Positions 43,716-55,900 of a stretch of DNA of 64,000 nucleotides are shown in pieces. Made by a program: the position numbers and the translations under genes. Under the pieces are notes generated by a model. The model was not told the DNA's origin, did not search any database, and was given only the letters and a program-made list of their open reading frames with translations. The DNA is from Pyrenophora tritici-repentis (lineage: Eukaryota > Ascomycota > Dothideomycetes > Pleosporales > Pleosporaceae): contig NC_089394.1 in assembly GCF_003171515.1 (NCBI RefSeq), forward strand, positions 930,001-994,000. Direction: 5' to 3'. Each line of letters starts with the position of its first letter. Position 1 is the first letter of the stretch.

Positions 43716-45803
43716 AGGGGTCATGCTTGTTGCAGTCCATTTGGACCCTTCTTTGATCGACTTGACCAACGACGGCATGGTATAACGGCAGACGACACTT
43801 TTACCGCTACGGCCGATCAAATTCGGTTATTGTTTTTTCATGCTGATTTCGGGCAGCCTGGCGTATTGGTTGCAGAAAATTTTCACTTTGGCTAATCCTT
43901 CGTTTCACAAGATGGGGAGAATCGCCACGTATGGGAGGCTGGCAGGGTGTTGCTGTACGTCACTTATTGCGGTTGCGTCTTCGACCCTGCCGCTGTCGGT
44001 TCGGGAGGGGAGGCGGGTCCTGGCTCTTCATTTTTCTTCACATTACTTGGTTTTCAAAGCGGCGGTATTGCGGAGCTACGGCGTTGTTGGCGTGGGCCGA
44101 CACTGGATGAGGCGCGATATGCGCTATGCCTTATATTTTTTTGTGCACTTGAAGGTTGGGTGCGGGTGAAGCGAGGTGAAGTGCATACAAATGTCTCTCG
44201 ATTGGTAGACGTAAGATTGAGTGTGAGTGAGTGTGAGCTCGAGAGAGGAGACGTGTACTATTACCATTGAACAGAATGAAGCAACATTTCAAGTTAAGCT
44301 GCAGCACCCGGGTGATTGACACACGTGCATGGTGACTTGACTGAAGGAAGATTGGGCTCGGTGAAGTCGATGCAGGGGCGCCTCAGATTAATTGAGTAAC
44401 TGCGGCGGAGAGCTCCCTTGGTGGTTCCACGAGAAGCCGTACTCGTGTTCCTTCCTCTTTCGCACAAGAGATCCCTTAACCTCAATTGAGCAGGTGCGAA
44501 CGCTGTGACTGTGCTCCATTATGCACGACCGTTGAGCCTCATTCCCTAGCATGGCCGACACGTGCTCTCCTGACGTCCCCTTTCAAGTTTTCCCCTTGCC
44601 AATGACGTCGAAATGGGGAAAAAACCAGGCGTTGTCGAGTCTAAATAAACTTCGCTCCACGTTTTATTTTTCAGCGAGGGCGGGCATGCACCCCACAAGC
44701 CCCAGAGGGCCATGATGCGAAGTTAGCGCGCTGGCGGCCGGCGGATGCAAGGCAGAAGTTACGTGCATGAAGCGAGATACGATAGATAAGGATGTGGGAT
44801 TTGACAGGCCCAACCATGACCGGAAGGTTGCCAGGCTTATGGCACACACACACACACACACACATGCAGCCACGTACAGGTGTCATCCAGGCATGGTAGA
44901 TGCGCGCGCGCACGCCGGTGCCCGTACTGGTATGACTCTTAGTTATTGGCAACCTCAACCAAGCGCCTGTTTGCGCCAGCAACGGTCACGATAACGGCGG
45001 CGACGCGAGCTCAGATGACGGGGTGTGACCCAGCCTCAAGCCCTCATGTGACGAGAAGCGCGAGTCTTCCAGAAGGCAGAGGCGTGGGGCGGGCAGGGCT
45101 GAGAATCGTGGAGGTGGCGGCCAAGCCAATCAGGGGCGGGCTGGGGGCGATCATCAAAAAAAGAGTGGCGCATATGCGGGACCGACCGGGGCGGAAGGTG
45201 CGGCGTGCTGTGCACCGGGTGTGATCAGCAAGGTGTAGGCGTTGACGGTGCAGGAGGACGCGCATTCGTCTTCTCAGCCGCGATTATCTCGTCTTAGTCT
45301 TGCTTGTGCATGCACCGCGGCCTGGCGGAAGCCTGGTCGTGTGCTTTGGTGTCCGATAGGAGCCTCCCACGCGACTTTGCCCTTATTACCTATCGCTCAC
45401 CCGATAACCCTTGAAACCCAACAACGCCGTCATACGTCCTTATCACCGCCGAGGTTGTGCCTCCGTCTCCATCATCATCCTCGACATCTATCACTATTTA
45501 CTACTGCCATTCTGATTCTTCCTTTTTCTCTGCGTCCTACGGCATCTCTACCTTTCAGATCTATATATTACTGCCGACCCAGTGCGTCGGTCACTTTCGG
45601 CACACGTCATCCCTGTAGTCTGATGTCGCTCGCGAGCTGCCCTTGCAGGACCATCCAATCGCCAGACAGCAATAACGTAAAGAAATCCGGCCCTCGCACG
45701 TCACATCCAGCCTAGCCAACAGTCCAAAGACCCAGCCGTTCCTGGAAAGTCCGACGTGTTAGTCACGGGGGAAACGCCTTCAGGGCCCAATTTCACCAGC
45801 ATC
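43716..45803. other. Two-kilobase intergenic region with CA repeat and CRE-like motifs
   Basis: No coding sequence is supported. It contains a (CA)11 run at 44843..44864 and two TGACGTC motifs at 44571..44577 and 44603..44609, the core recognised by CREB/ATF-type bZIP factors. The stretch at about 45440-45560 is pyrimidine-rich and probably belongs to the promoter or leader of the gene at 45804. Confidence 0.5.
44843..44864. repeat. (CA)11 microsatellite
   Basis: Eleven uninterrupted CA dinucleotides in an intergenic region. Confidence 0.9.
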
Positions 45804-47282
45804 ATGTACTCGCCAAGGTCCTTCCCTTATCTGCAACCCTCTCCGCCATCATCGCACACTACTAGATCAAAGTCCGAGAAGATGGGCACGCGAACGCGAT
45901 CGAGTCCGTCTCCGCGAAGTTCTAGGCCGGTTACTGTGGACACAGACACGCAATTTATGAATAACGACATCCCAAGTCTCCAACACAAAGCGGGTCAATC
46001 TCCTGTTACCATGACCAAACCCGTTGGCATTCCGCCTCGCTCGCCCATGAAGTCAGCATCATCGACACAGACCGTGAGAATGAGAGGCCAGAGTAGAAGT
46101 CAGTCTATGCGTTCGGCGCCGAGTCACGATGCAAAGGCGCTGCCGCCTGCCGTTGCTGCCTTGCTCGCCGTCACCGCCATCCCCAAGATGCCCGCCCGCC
46201 GAAGACCGCGCTCTACAATGGACAGGAGGATATCAATGGACGAGTTGATACAGGAGTGGAAGCAGGACGACTCGGACACTCCACCCTCGCTCGTGGGCTC
46301 GCCTATGGATCTACTGCTTGGTCGCGTCGACGAGTCAGACGACGAGTACAGCAGCGTCATGAGCATGGAACAAGAGAAGGACTCCTTCTTAACATCTAGA
46401 TCCATCTCAAGCGACTCCATATCTACTATGCCGCCCTCGCTGGACTACGATGGCCCATCATACGCATCCCATTGGGACAACCTCAGCACGCCCGACTCGA
46501 TTGGCCGGAAATCCCTACCAGAGCGCCGCGAGAAGATTGTCTCATCTCCTCCAAAAGAAGACTGTATCCTCGACCATCCGTTGCTTCATTTTGGGCCTGA
46601 TGAATGCGATGACATCATCATTCCAGACATCAGCGATGAGGTTGCTCCCGCCCCTTCCAACGAGCGATTCCGATCATTCAAGTCCAATTTGACGGCTTCG
46701 CTCCAAGCACTCAAATCTGCAGCCAGGTCATTTTCAAACTTCACGGCACCCAGTGTTCCGCCGGATGACTTCCTCACGCGATCATTGTTGTCACCCAGGT
46801 TCACAAGCGAGATGCGACCGAAACACCTGGAAGGACTACCATCACCCGAATTGCGACGATACCTCAACCCGCAGCCTTCACCCATCTCACCTACTGAGCT
46901 CTCCATGCAGCTCCACGACGCCCTCTCACTTGACATCGACGCCGATCCTAACGCGCCCATGATCCAAATGCAGACGTACGAACGCCGAGGCCGATCGCAA
47001 AAGTCCCGACGAAATCGCACCGCAGATCCGTTTTCCGAGGCAGGAAGAGTCCTTGCTGGCGACGAGCCCACCGTCCGGCAACGCGAGCCGCGCGAGAACA
47101 GCGACTTCCTACGAGTCATTGTGCTCGAGATGAACATGCGACGTGTTGGCAAGCTCGACGCAAAGGCCGTTGGCAAGGCACGCATCTGGTTACCGCCAAG
47201 AAAATCAGGGTCTAGCAAAGCACCCACACACCATGACGCAAGCCGTGTGCCCGCTCGTTGGACTCCAATCGTTGCGGGATGA
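45804..47282 (+). CDS. Serine-rich, largely disordered conserved fungal protein
   Basis: One exon of 492 residues starts at the first in-frame ATG, 45804. Most of the protein is low-complexity Ser/Pro/Arg sequence with many S-P sites and acidic patches, so it is probably disordered and phosphorylated. The conserved part is the C-terminus, where RENSDFLRVIVLEMNMRRVGKLDAKAVGKARIWLPPR forms a compact helical motif that I recall from uncharacterised ascomycete proteins; I cannot name the family. A second short conserved-looking block is RRISMDELIQEWKQDD. No signal peptide or membrane segment is present. The pyrimidine-rich leader suggests regular expression. Function is unknown; a regulatory or scaffold role would be a guess. 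Confidence 0.8.
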   Translation: MYSPRSFPYLQPSPPSSHTTRSKSEKMGTRTRSSPSPRSSRPVTVDTDTQFMNNDIPSLQHKAGQSPVTMTKPVGIPPRSPMKSASSTQTVRMRGQSRSQSMRSAPSHDAKALPPAVAALLAVTAIPKMPARRRPRSTMDRRISMDELIQEWKQDDSDTPPSLVGSPMDLLLGRVDESDDEYSSVMSMEQEKDSFLTSRSISSDSISTMPPSLDYDGPSYASHWDNLSTPDSIGRKSLPERREKIVSSPPKEDCILDHPLLHFGPDECDDIIIPDISDEVAPAPSNERFRSFKSNLTASLQALKSAARSFSNFTAPSVPPDDFLTRSLLSPRFTSEMRPKHLEGLPSPELRRYLNPQPSPISPTELSMQLHDALSLDIDADPNAPMIQMQTYERRGRSQKSRRNRTADPFSEAGRVLAGDEPTVRQREPRENSDFLRVIVLEMNMRRVGKLDAKAVGKARIWLPPRKSGSSKAPTHHDASRVPARWTPIVAG

Positions 47283-49607
47283 AGACGCTAGTTTTGCTTG
47301 CAATTTTCGTCAGGGTTGCAGCACACACACGTGTTCGTTCCCATAAGAGTTGGGCACGCACGCAGGACCGGTACATTACTTACTCGTCGACATCTGCCAG
47401 CCAGGCGAAGCGAGAAATGCACGTTGTAAGGCGGTCTCCACACACGCAAGATGAAGGTTTTGGAGCTTCCGTCATTGGGCAGCACCGATTGAGCCCTGAA
47501 GGCGATCGCGGACTCCGTTTCTCCGTGGATCGCATGACCTGCTATGGTTTGGCGCGGCGGATGGAGTGTGGAGACGCCTTCGTTTGGGATAACAGGATTG
47601 CTGGTCTCGGCATAAGCTTCACGCGACCGTTCTGCTGGGATCTGGCACCTTTGGACTCCACACCACATATTATTCCGATTGCCGTGTACGTCATAAGGAG
47701 AATAAAAGAGGTGGATTGCGCGTATGGTGGTTGATCAATCTGTCTTGATCTTTTGGCCGTCGGCCGCTCGTATACATCACGGGGTTTTACTGGAGCCAAC
47801 ACGAACAACAAACTAAGCGCATGCGCCACACCACGACCAACAAACTTCCGGTGAATACATCCCCCCGCCTGTGTTCCTGAAATGCATGGGTTTCGACATG
47901 GGGCACCCCCCTTTGACGATACCAGCACAGAGAAACTGCCCGACTTTTTTGCAGGTTGCCGAGGGACCCGCCTCCAAAATACCGGGTCTCGCCGATACCG
48001 TTGCCGGTTGCGGCGCGCAAGCAGTGGGGGTCTCGCAAAATAGCCATCCAGTCCAGCCCCGTTACACGTTTGTGTCGAAGCAAGAAAATTCTGGTTAAAT
48101 GAAACTCAGTGGAGCAAAGAAGAAAAAAGATGAAGGAAATGCACGGGGTTGGTTGCGGCTACATCTATCCTATCCCGAAGATCTACGAGATTCCCCCGAG
48201 ACGCACGCATCTCCAAGACACGTGTTTTGCCGTTTTAGCACTCCTCTGCATATTTTAGCGACCCTCCAACAACCTGAGTTGGAGTTACACTACTTAGATT
48301 GACGTGTTTCAATTTTTGCATTTCTGCATGCGCACTCATTGCGCCAGACAGGGATGAGGGGGGGATGTGGTTCGTTACCTAGATTATTTGGAAAACGGTC
48401 AAGTGCTGACCGCATCTTCTTGGTTGATTGTTTTCATTTTGCCCGTTTAAGCGAAGAGCAAGTTTTTTTTCTTCCTCTTGCTTGCACTTACACCTTATTC
48501 GCCTAGCGAAGTTTTCTTTCTCCTTGGTTTTCTCTTTGAGTCACATTGCATAGTATAGCGGTGAAGGGACCTGAGTTGGGCTTGCATTTTCATACCGGAA
48601 GATGGGGTTAGGCGTGAGCCAAGGCTGGGTTACGGGATGGGGCGGAACGGAATGGGATGGGATCATCTACACATCTATACACACATGTACAGTCATATAT
48701 ACATGTACGATACAATCTACAAAAACAATCTACAAGCATCTTAAAATACCTAGGTTTTGTGTCGCGAACTGTGTGGTTAGTGCACCCAACTGAAATTGAC
48801 ACAAGATTACACCAAATTTCACGACGAGTATACCGTGTTAATGCTCGACTGTATCAATATGTTATGCATGCCTCCCGTGCACTGAATGTCACTGCTTGAA
48901 TGTCACTGCCAAGTTCACGGCCACCGTGACAGAATGTAGCAGATTGATTTTTTATGTAAAGTTTCTGTGGGCTGAAATAGAGAATGAAAGCTATAGATAG
49001 AGATCGCTATACGGGCTGACACCCTCCATGTCACATGTGAGATGCGGTAAAAGACGAGTTTTTATTAGAGCTCGGGCTAACAGATCAGTGATTATCTTCT
49101 CCCGTCGCAGCTTAATCCAACTGTTGGTCCAAAAAGCACACGTCTACCTTCGTAAAAACAGAAGAAGAAGAAATCGGTTGAGAAATGTCTCTAACAGGCA
49201 TCTACATGTAGCTATGACAAACGCATACCACAATAAACAATACTATCTACCCGCCTGACTCACTACGTTGGTAGTAGGTGCACACGTGCCCTTGCGAAGT
49301 GCACATGTGTGGTAGGCATTTCAGTTCCGATCGGAACAGCGGATAATTCGGAACTACCGCAAGATTCAGGTGCATGAACATTTACCCCTTCCTAGTCGAC
49401 AGTATAATCAAAATCAAACATTTGTAAGCATTGAAGTGAGAGAGGCTTGAGGCGTGGGTGCGGTGTCAAATTTGAGATGTGGAAGAGATGGATTGACTGG
49501 TGAATTCTACCGAAGTACACCGAAAGGCCAAGGACACATCTACGTCCGTTATACACCCTAGATGCATTCTATGTTGTACTCAGGAAAGCTCGTTCCCGGA
49601 GAAGAGA
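47283..49607. other. Gene-poor region with a diverged repeat copy
   Basis: No gene is supported in 2.3 kb. Part of it (about 47975-48440) resembles 51815-52125 in several collinear blocks. Short frames elsewhere show no family signal. Confidence 0.5.
47975..48440 (+). repeat. Diverged dispersed repeat, copy A
   Basis: Blocks near 47981 (AAATACCGGGTCTCGCCG), 48105 (GAAAATTCT), 48176 (GAGATTCCCCCGAGAC) and 48403 (CAAGTGCTGACCGCAT) occur in the same order and orientation near 51821, 51905, 51971 and 52096. Spacers differ in length. The element type is unknown. Confidence 0.45.
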
Positions 49608-51466
49608 CTAGAGCAATTCGAGAGGCACTCGTTCTCGATAACCATCACGATCTCTATAGCCCTCTGCATCAAGTCCGCATTTCGGCTCACAAAAGCATTC
49701 GAAGTCTCTAAAGTACAAGTTAGTAAGAAAAGCTACTAGTAATCGCCACTCGTATAAGCGATGTACTTACTCATACTCTGGTGGAAAATTAACAAAATTT
49801 ACAGGAAACTGCACTGGAGTAGCGCATGCTGTTTGATCATAGAAGCGCTGTCGAGTACTGAGTTGGCCACCATGAGAGCGCGGTTCAGAAAAGATCTTGT
49901 CATAGCATTCGTGTGCACGCGGTCCCACGTGGCCGGAGATGGTGACCTTGTTGATACATCTCAAGTTGCTGTAACCCAGCACCAAGATGCTGTGGACGAC
50001 AGCCTTCTGGCAAGCTAGATCGTACGATTGGTGGGCATCACCAAAGGGATCCCAAGATTCGACGTATCCGTCTTCCACATGGACGGATTATTCCAGGCGC
50101 TGGAATTGCATATCCAGGTGTTCCAGAGTATCGATGCTGCAGAGCCGGTCTAGAAGGCACCTCCACAATTCCGGGTCAGCTGGCGTGATGACTCTGCCTC
50201 CGCTGCGCCAACCGATAAATTTATAATAATCGTAGTTGGTGAAGCTTACGGAAACATGCTGCAATACCTTTGCATCGAAGGCTTTGAAAGATGGTATGGC
50301 TGTTGTGGTGGTGTACTTGTGCAAATATCAGACAATGTCCGTCATGTCGTCCAATTCGTTGAACCGCTTGGTAGTTTTGTGGAATATGATGACCTGGGTA
50401 TTCTTACGCATTGCCTTGCTGACAAGAAGAAGGTTTCTTGCCGTGACTTCTTTTTGTTTTGTCGGACCAAGACCCGGATGAACGGTTTCGGGGTGTTTAT
50501 CCAGGTGTTTTGAATTATATCCATGCTTCATTGGCGACTGGGACGGCGCTGCAAATTCGATAGGATACACTCCCTTGGACAAGCCATTGTACCGGTTCAA
50601 CCTATCGCTCAGCTCCTGGTACGTCTCTGGTTCCCGATGCTCGACATGGCTCGATGCTACGAGTCGCTGTCTGTGAGATGGAGTCAGAAGCGGCCAGATA
50701 TCCTTTGACCCTAATACCAATCTTATAACCATATATCGCAGCTCTAGAGGCAGATCTAAGAAACGAAAAGGTATCCCAGTACTCTCATAGTACACGTGTA
50801 GCTCTTCTTGCCTAGCCTCGTATCCGCCATAGCGGTTTCTGACCCATTTTCTGAAAGGTGTCCAGAATGCGTTTTCCATCCAAAAAGTATCCATAGAATC
50901 GCTGTCGATGATCCGGTGTTCGACGATCTCCAGCTCCTCTTCAGCGCCTATCGGGCTCTGTTGGATCCAACACTCATGCCTAACATTGCACATTGGGGGT
51001 ATAATTCTATACAGCTCGTGCTTCCGATCCGGACTTTCTCGCCGATGCTTCTTGTTCCAGGCGACGACGTACTTCTGAAACTTCGCCGCAAGAGTTGGGC
51101 TTCTACTACATTCTTCGTCGATAATGCTTCGCAGTAGGAACAGCTTAGGGTCCTGTGACTATCAACATATGATCGAAGAAGACGATACCTGGTTATACAT
51201 ACCGGCCGTGATCATTGGACATTGCGATACACTGCATCTTGATCGATTTCATACTTCCAAATGGCCGTACAGACAATCTCGTCGAAAATTTTCGCGTCCT
51301 TTCGGATGCATGTCTTCTTAAGCATTACCCAAAGTTGATCTATAGAAGGGTCTGTATCGACAGGGTCAACATGACACCAATTTACTGAACAACTACATTG
51401 CTCATCTGAGTCGTCCACATCCGATCCTGGTGAAGCGGAAGAGAATGGTTCTGGAGGGTCTGCCAT
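49608..51466 (-). pseudogene. Decayed F-box-like fungal gene with three in-frame stops
   Basis: On the minus strand an ATG at 51466 opens exon 1 (51466..51203), exon 2 (51152..49771) and exon 3 (49707..49608). The introns are 50 and 63 bp with GTATGT and GTAAGT donors and fitting phases. The frame is broken by TGA at 51214..51212, TGA at 50330..50328 and TAA at 50090..50088, yet protein-like sequence continues in the same frame after each. Exon 2 contains FRFLDLPLELRYMVIRLVLG, resembling the F-box-like opening of many pleosporalean proteins. Each stop can arise by one C-to-T or G-to-A change (for example TGG to TGA, CAA to TAA), the direction produced by RIP. The first stop could instead be intronic if an upstream GTGTAT donor is used. 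Confidence 0.62.
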
Positions 51467-52971
51467 TAGAAAGCAGAGATTCAACTTTGAGTACCCACGA
51501 TGCGTGTGTTTTGCTGGGTGCGCTGGGGAGATATCCAATGTTGCAGTCACCAGTTTGACGGCTTACTAGCGATATAACACATCGCTAGAGCTGAAGTCTC
51601 AGCCGCCAGAGGCAACGTGCCTATCATTCGCATCACACTTCGCAAATCCCGTCCATACATACACCCTCTAACATCTAGGCTGATGCCCGGCACTCCTCCT
51701 TCATAAGGCCGGAGAAACAGCCTTAGACTTCAGGGGCTTGTCACTGTACTAGAGTGTTCTGTTCTCGATCGGTAGTTAGATGTTCATCGCCGTCATCCGA
51801 CGCCACACCCGGCCTGAAATACCGGTCTCGCCGGCCAGTGCAAAGCGGGGCTTCCCAAAGACTTCCGTGTTAATACACATCTGCAATTGTATGGAACGGG
51901 AAAATTCTAAGTTTGAGGTTGAAAGGGAAAAACAACTCTCATCCAAGGCGGAGGGGGAGAGCTAGGGCTGGTTCGGAAGGTCCATGAGATTTCCCCGAGA
52001 CAAACAAGGAACTATGTGCATAGCTGTAGACGCGTTCCCATTTGGCATCTGTACATATGCAACAAGGGTATCAAACATAAACTTCCAAGTGCTGGCCGCA
52101 TTCTATTAGCAGACTTCTTCAATTTCACAGAATAGACCTAGTAGTAGTAGTCACAGCTTGGCAGGGTTACTAATAACCCAACAAGACTACTTAACAACTC
52201 CGTGAACAGTCTAATATATGGCGCGCACTTCTAAATGTAGTTATTACAGCGGAAGAGACATGGTAGAAGTTTAGACGTATGGAATGTAGCCCTAAAACAT
52301 CGCAGTACTGGCGTTGCGTTGCGTTGCAGTAAGCAAATAAAATGGGCTCTATCGCGGAGCAAAGCAAAAAAGATGGCAAAAAAGATGTTATGACCTAACC
52401 AGGGGTCGCTATTCAGTGTTAGTGGACGTTCGAACAATCAGCTCTTAGAGTGATTACAACTTACAACCTGGAATCTCTTGATTTCCGAATTGGGTCGTAG
52501 TCAAGCGCCTTGCCATTGGGCCATTAGGCCAGTTGATTTACTGGTTTGATGGAATAAATACCACGCGCAAGATATATAACCTATTAGCACAAAACGTGGG
52601 CGGGATGGGTGCGAAAATTCGTTTGTGCAGCTAGGGAAGGTGGGGTGGGGTTTGGTTGCTGCAAGTGGGGCGGGGCAGGACAATGGAAGGGAAATGCGGC
52701 AAACGTAAGCCTCGTTTTACGCGTCACGGGTACACGGGTTGTTTAGTCTATAGTGGATAGGGCAAGGCGTGGGTTTGTAGTGTGTACTTGGTATACATGA
52801 GACTACCTATATATTGCTAGTCAAGTCCAAGAAATATGGTAGACTATCTTCCATTGACGCCGCGCTTGAAAGCTATGCAGGACAAGAGAAAAAGAAAGAT
52901 GCACCAAATGCGCGCCTGTAATGCTGCTGCAGCGTCGAATTTTGACCAAAAGATTGTTACACGCATTTTGC
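51467..52971. other. Intergenic region with a diverged repeat copy
   Basis: No gene is supported. The left half includes the second copy of the diverged repeat. A small GCGTT tandem lies near 52312-52326. Confidence 0.5.
51815..52125 (+). repeat. Diverged dispersed repeat, copy B
   Basis: This is collinear with 47975..48440 in at least four short blocks, shortened by deletions between blocks. Together the two copies flank the F-box-like pseudogene in direct orientation. Confidence 0.45.
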
Positions 52972-55900
52972 TCACGCGTAGCTTGCCCATCCCATATACA
53001 GCACCGCAAGGTTGCGCTCATCAGTAGCTTGCTGAATGAGCTCGTTGACAGTCGCTTTGGTACTAAGCGTCTTGCTCAACTTCTTCTCCACGACGCTAAG
53101 GGCTCTCCCCGCCTCACCAGCCTGATCCTCCTTCTCCTTCCTCTTGTTACTCTCCTGCACAACGCCTGTGACTTCTTCAACGGTCGTCTGCCCCGACGGG
53201 GCTGGGGTAGCACTAGGCGCAACAGTTGTTGAGCGTGCCGTGCCGTTTGCACCAGTCTCCTGATTGGCTTCCTGCATGCGTTTCGCTTTTGTAGGCGTAA
53301 CGCTCCAGTTGACAAGTGGGTCGTAGCGCAGGACGTTGAGAAGTGTCATGATGGACTCCCTCTCTTCGCGTAGCGTGTCCATTGTAAACTCGCAGCACCG
53401 TCGGAATACACCTTCCGTTTTCGTGTAGCCCATTCCGTCCACCAGGTCACGCGTTAGTCGGAACGGCACGACTTCCGGTACTGGCAAGACGCGACCAGCC
53501 TCGAAACTCACGCCAAGATCGATGTGGACGACTTCTCCGGATTTCTCGTCGAGAAGGATGTTGTGACAATGTCGGTCACCGAGGCCCAGGACGTGGCCTA
53601 GAATGGAAATGGCCGCTGTGGAGCGTGTGTACGCGAGGCGGCGCTCGAACCATTCATCTGGATCTTCGAAACGCTCGAGAAGGAAGTAGCGCATCACAGG
53701 GTGGAAGTTGTCCGCAATCTTCTGCCACACCTTGACGCGCGTAGTGAGCGAATCCTGCTGGCATGCGCCAATCTCCTTGCGACACCTGTCCGGTTTGTAG
53801 TCGTTGGGATAGTATTTTTCGTGTGCCGGCATGACCCAAAGATGCAGCGGAACAGTATTTTGGACAAACTCCATTAGGCCTGAGCGAGTCGAGAGCGGCA
53901 GAACTTTGTAGGTGCGGATGCCGAGGTTGCGTATGCGCGTTGCGGTATGGTTCTTCAGTAGACGTGAGACTTGATCGAAAACTTGCTCCATGATCGCATC
54001 TTGACGAAGGTCGTCATTCCCGGATTTGAACAGTTGCTTGTACGGTTTGCCATCAGTGCCCTTGGCAGTAATGACCTTTGGCGCACTGAGACCATTTGCG
54101 ATGCTCATGGTTGATCTGAAACCTGCAATTCTTGGGAGATCACTGTAGTTCATGTTCGGCCTGACCTCGATCTGGAGCGTAGCGGGGGGTACGTTGAGCT
54201 TCGGAACCTTGTTTACCAAGTCCTTTGACTCTTTGTATCTATCGAGCTGTAGTTCACGGCCTTGTTGAGTACTCTCCTTCTCACTCTTGAACATAGCAAG
54301 GTGGTGATAGATCTCATTGGACTGGTAGATGGAGCTCCAGTACGAACGTGCTCTCTTATCGCTACTGAGCGCATTCGCGAGGCCAGCCGCAGCTTTCTGA
54401 CGAGATTTTGCAGACTCGTCTTTGGCTCGAACGACATCTTCCCTAGTGATAGCGCCGACTTTCATCTGTATCGCGAAGATCTGATGCATACCATGGTATG
54501 GATGCTCGACACAGATGCGGAAGACGAGCTCCATCAGCAGATGCTGAAAATCATTCTCATCCGCTTGTAGTCGAGACGAGAGCTGGTTCATGAGCAAAGC
54601 AAACTTTCCGCTCGGAACATCCTTGAGGTATGCTTTGACGGCCTGGTTCGCCAGCGTAGTGTCGGAGTACTCCAACCATAAAGAGAATACACGAAGCGCA
54701 TCGTGATTGTACTCATCACTAGCGGAAAGCGAAAGAAGATAGTTCTCCAGACATTGCCGCAGAAATTGTTCACGACCCTTGCGCATCCTCTCGTACTCTG
54801 CGTTGTCTAGATCGTACCATGTCTTTGCCCGACGGGCATTTCGATGGTATGTCTCCCGCATCCCCTTGCTTTTGTCGGTCTTGGACAGCTTCGTGAAATC
54901 GTGATATTCCTGCAACTTCCTGTCCATGACAGTCTTGATGCGATCCATGTCTTCGGCCGCCTCAGGACTCTGGAGTTGCTTGTCGCAAAACAGCGCAAAC
55001 TCGTGGAAAACTTGGCCTGGACCGGAGCCCTGATGCTGGCCTTTGAGCTCAAGGATTGCTGGTTCGAGATAATCCTTCATGATTGTGTCAGGCTTGGCAA
55101 GGCGGGCTTCGGCAAGATGATGACCCTGCTGTGATCAGTAATGTCCCACATGGTCATCTTATGTGCTTACCAGTCTAGCGAGCAGCACCGGCAAGCTCAA
55201 ATCGGCATTCTGTGAATCAAAGTCTGCATGATCGATGAGGTGCTGACGCATTCGAATGGAGATTTCGGTCTCGCCCTGTTCCCAAAGCACATTCGCTACC
55301 TCGTGCTGAGCTGTAGCCTCGATATCCAGGCCTATAGCCTTGCATTCTGGCACAATATCGGAAAGATAGGTTACACTAGCGAGAGACTCCTGAAGCGCGC
55401 CATGTTTCCTACAGACACTAGAGGATGACACCAAGGCTTCAGCCTCCATGCCTCGTATTGTCGCGGTCCTTGTATGTAACGAGTCTACAAGTGCGACGTT
55501 TGAACCGAGTACGTTAAACAAGGTTTCACGACAAGATAGGAGCTGGCGCACGTCGTTGAATCTAATAGAGGTAAGTAACTGACTTTTGTATGTGGCTGGG
55601 TGACTCTTACTCTCCAGCCCGCATCCACTTCTCCCGAGCTTTCATGCGATCCCAGATGTCTAGTAGATGTTCGGAGCGCTCGGCTTTAATAATATCATCC
55701 GCTTCTGTCAGGGCTCCCAAGGTCCGCAAACGAACCTTTGCCGGCACTGATGAGTTGTCCTTTCCAGAAAGGAAGTTCATTGTCGTCCGGAGCTGACGAT
55801 CTAGGTTTTCTTGTGCCTCTGCTGCACTCTTCGCAAAATGCAATCCCTGGAATGCTTTGAATAATGTGCTTGCTTCGGTATGGCTTACTTCCGGGGCTTT

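Noticed and set aside
45242..45715. 157-codon plus-strand frame upstream of the serine-rich gene
   Set aside because: It lies in the pyrimidine-rich leader, has biased composition and no recognisable domain.
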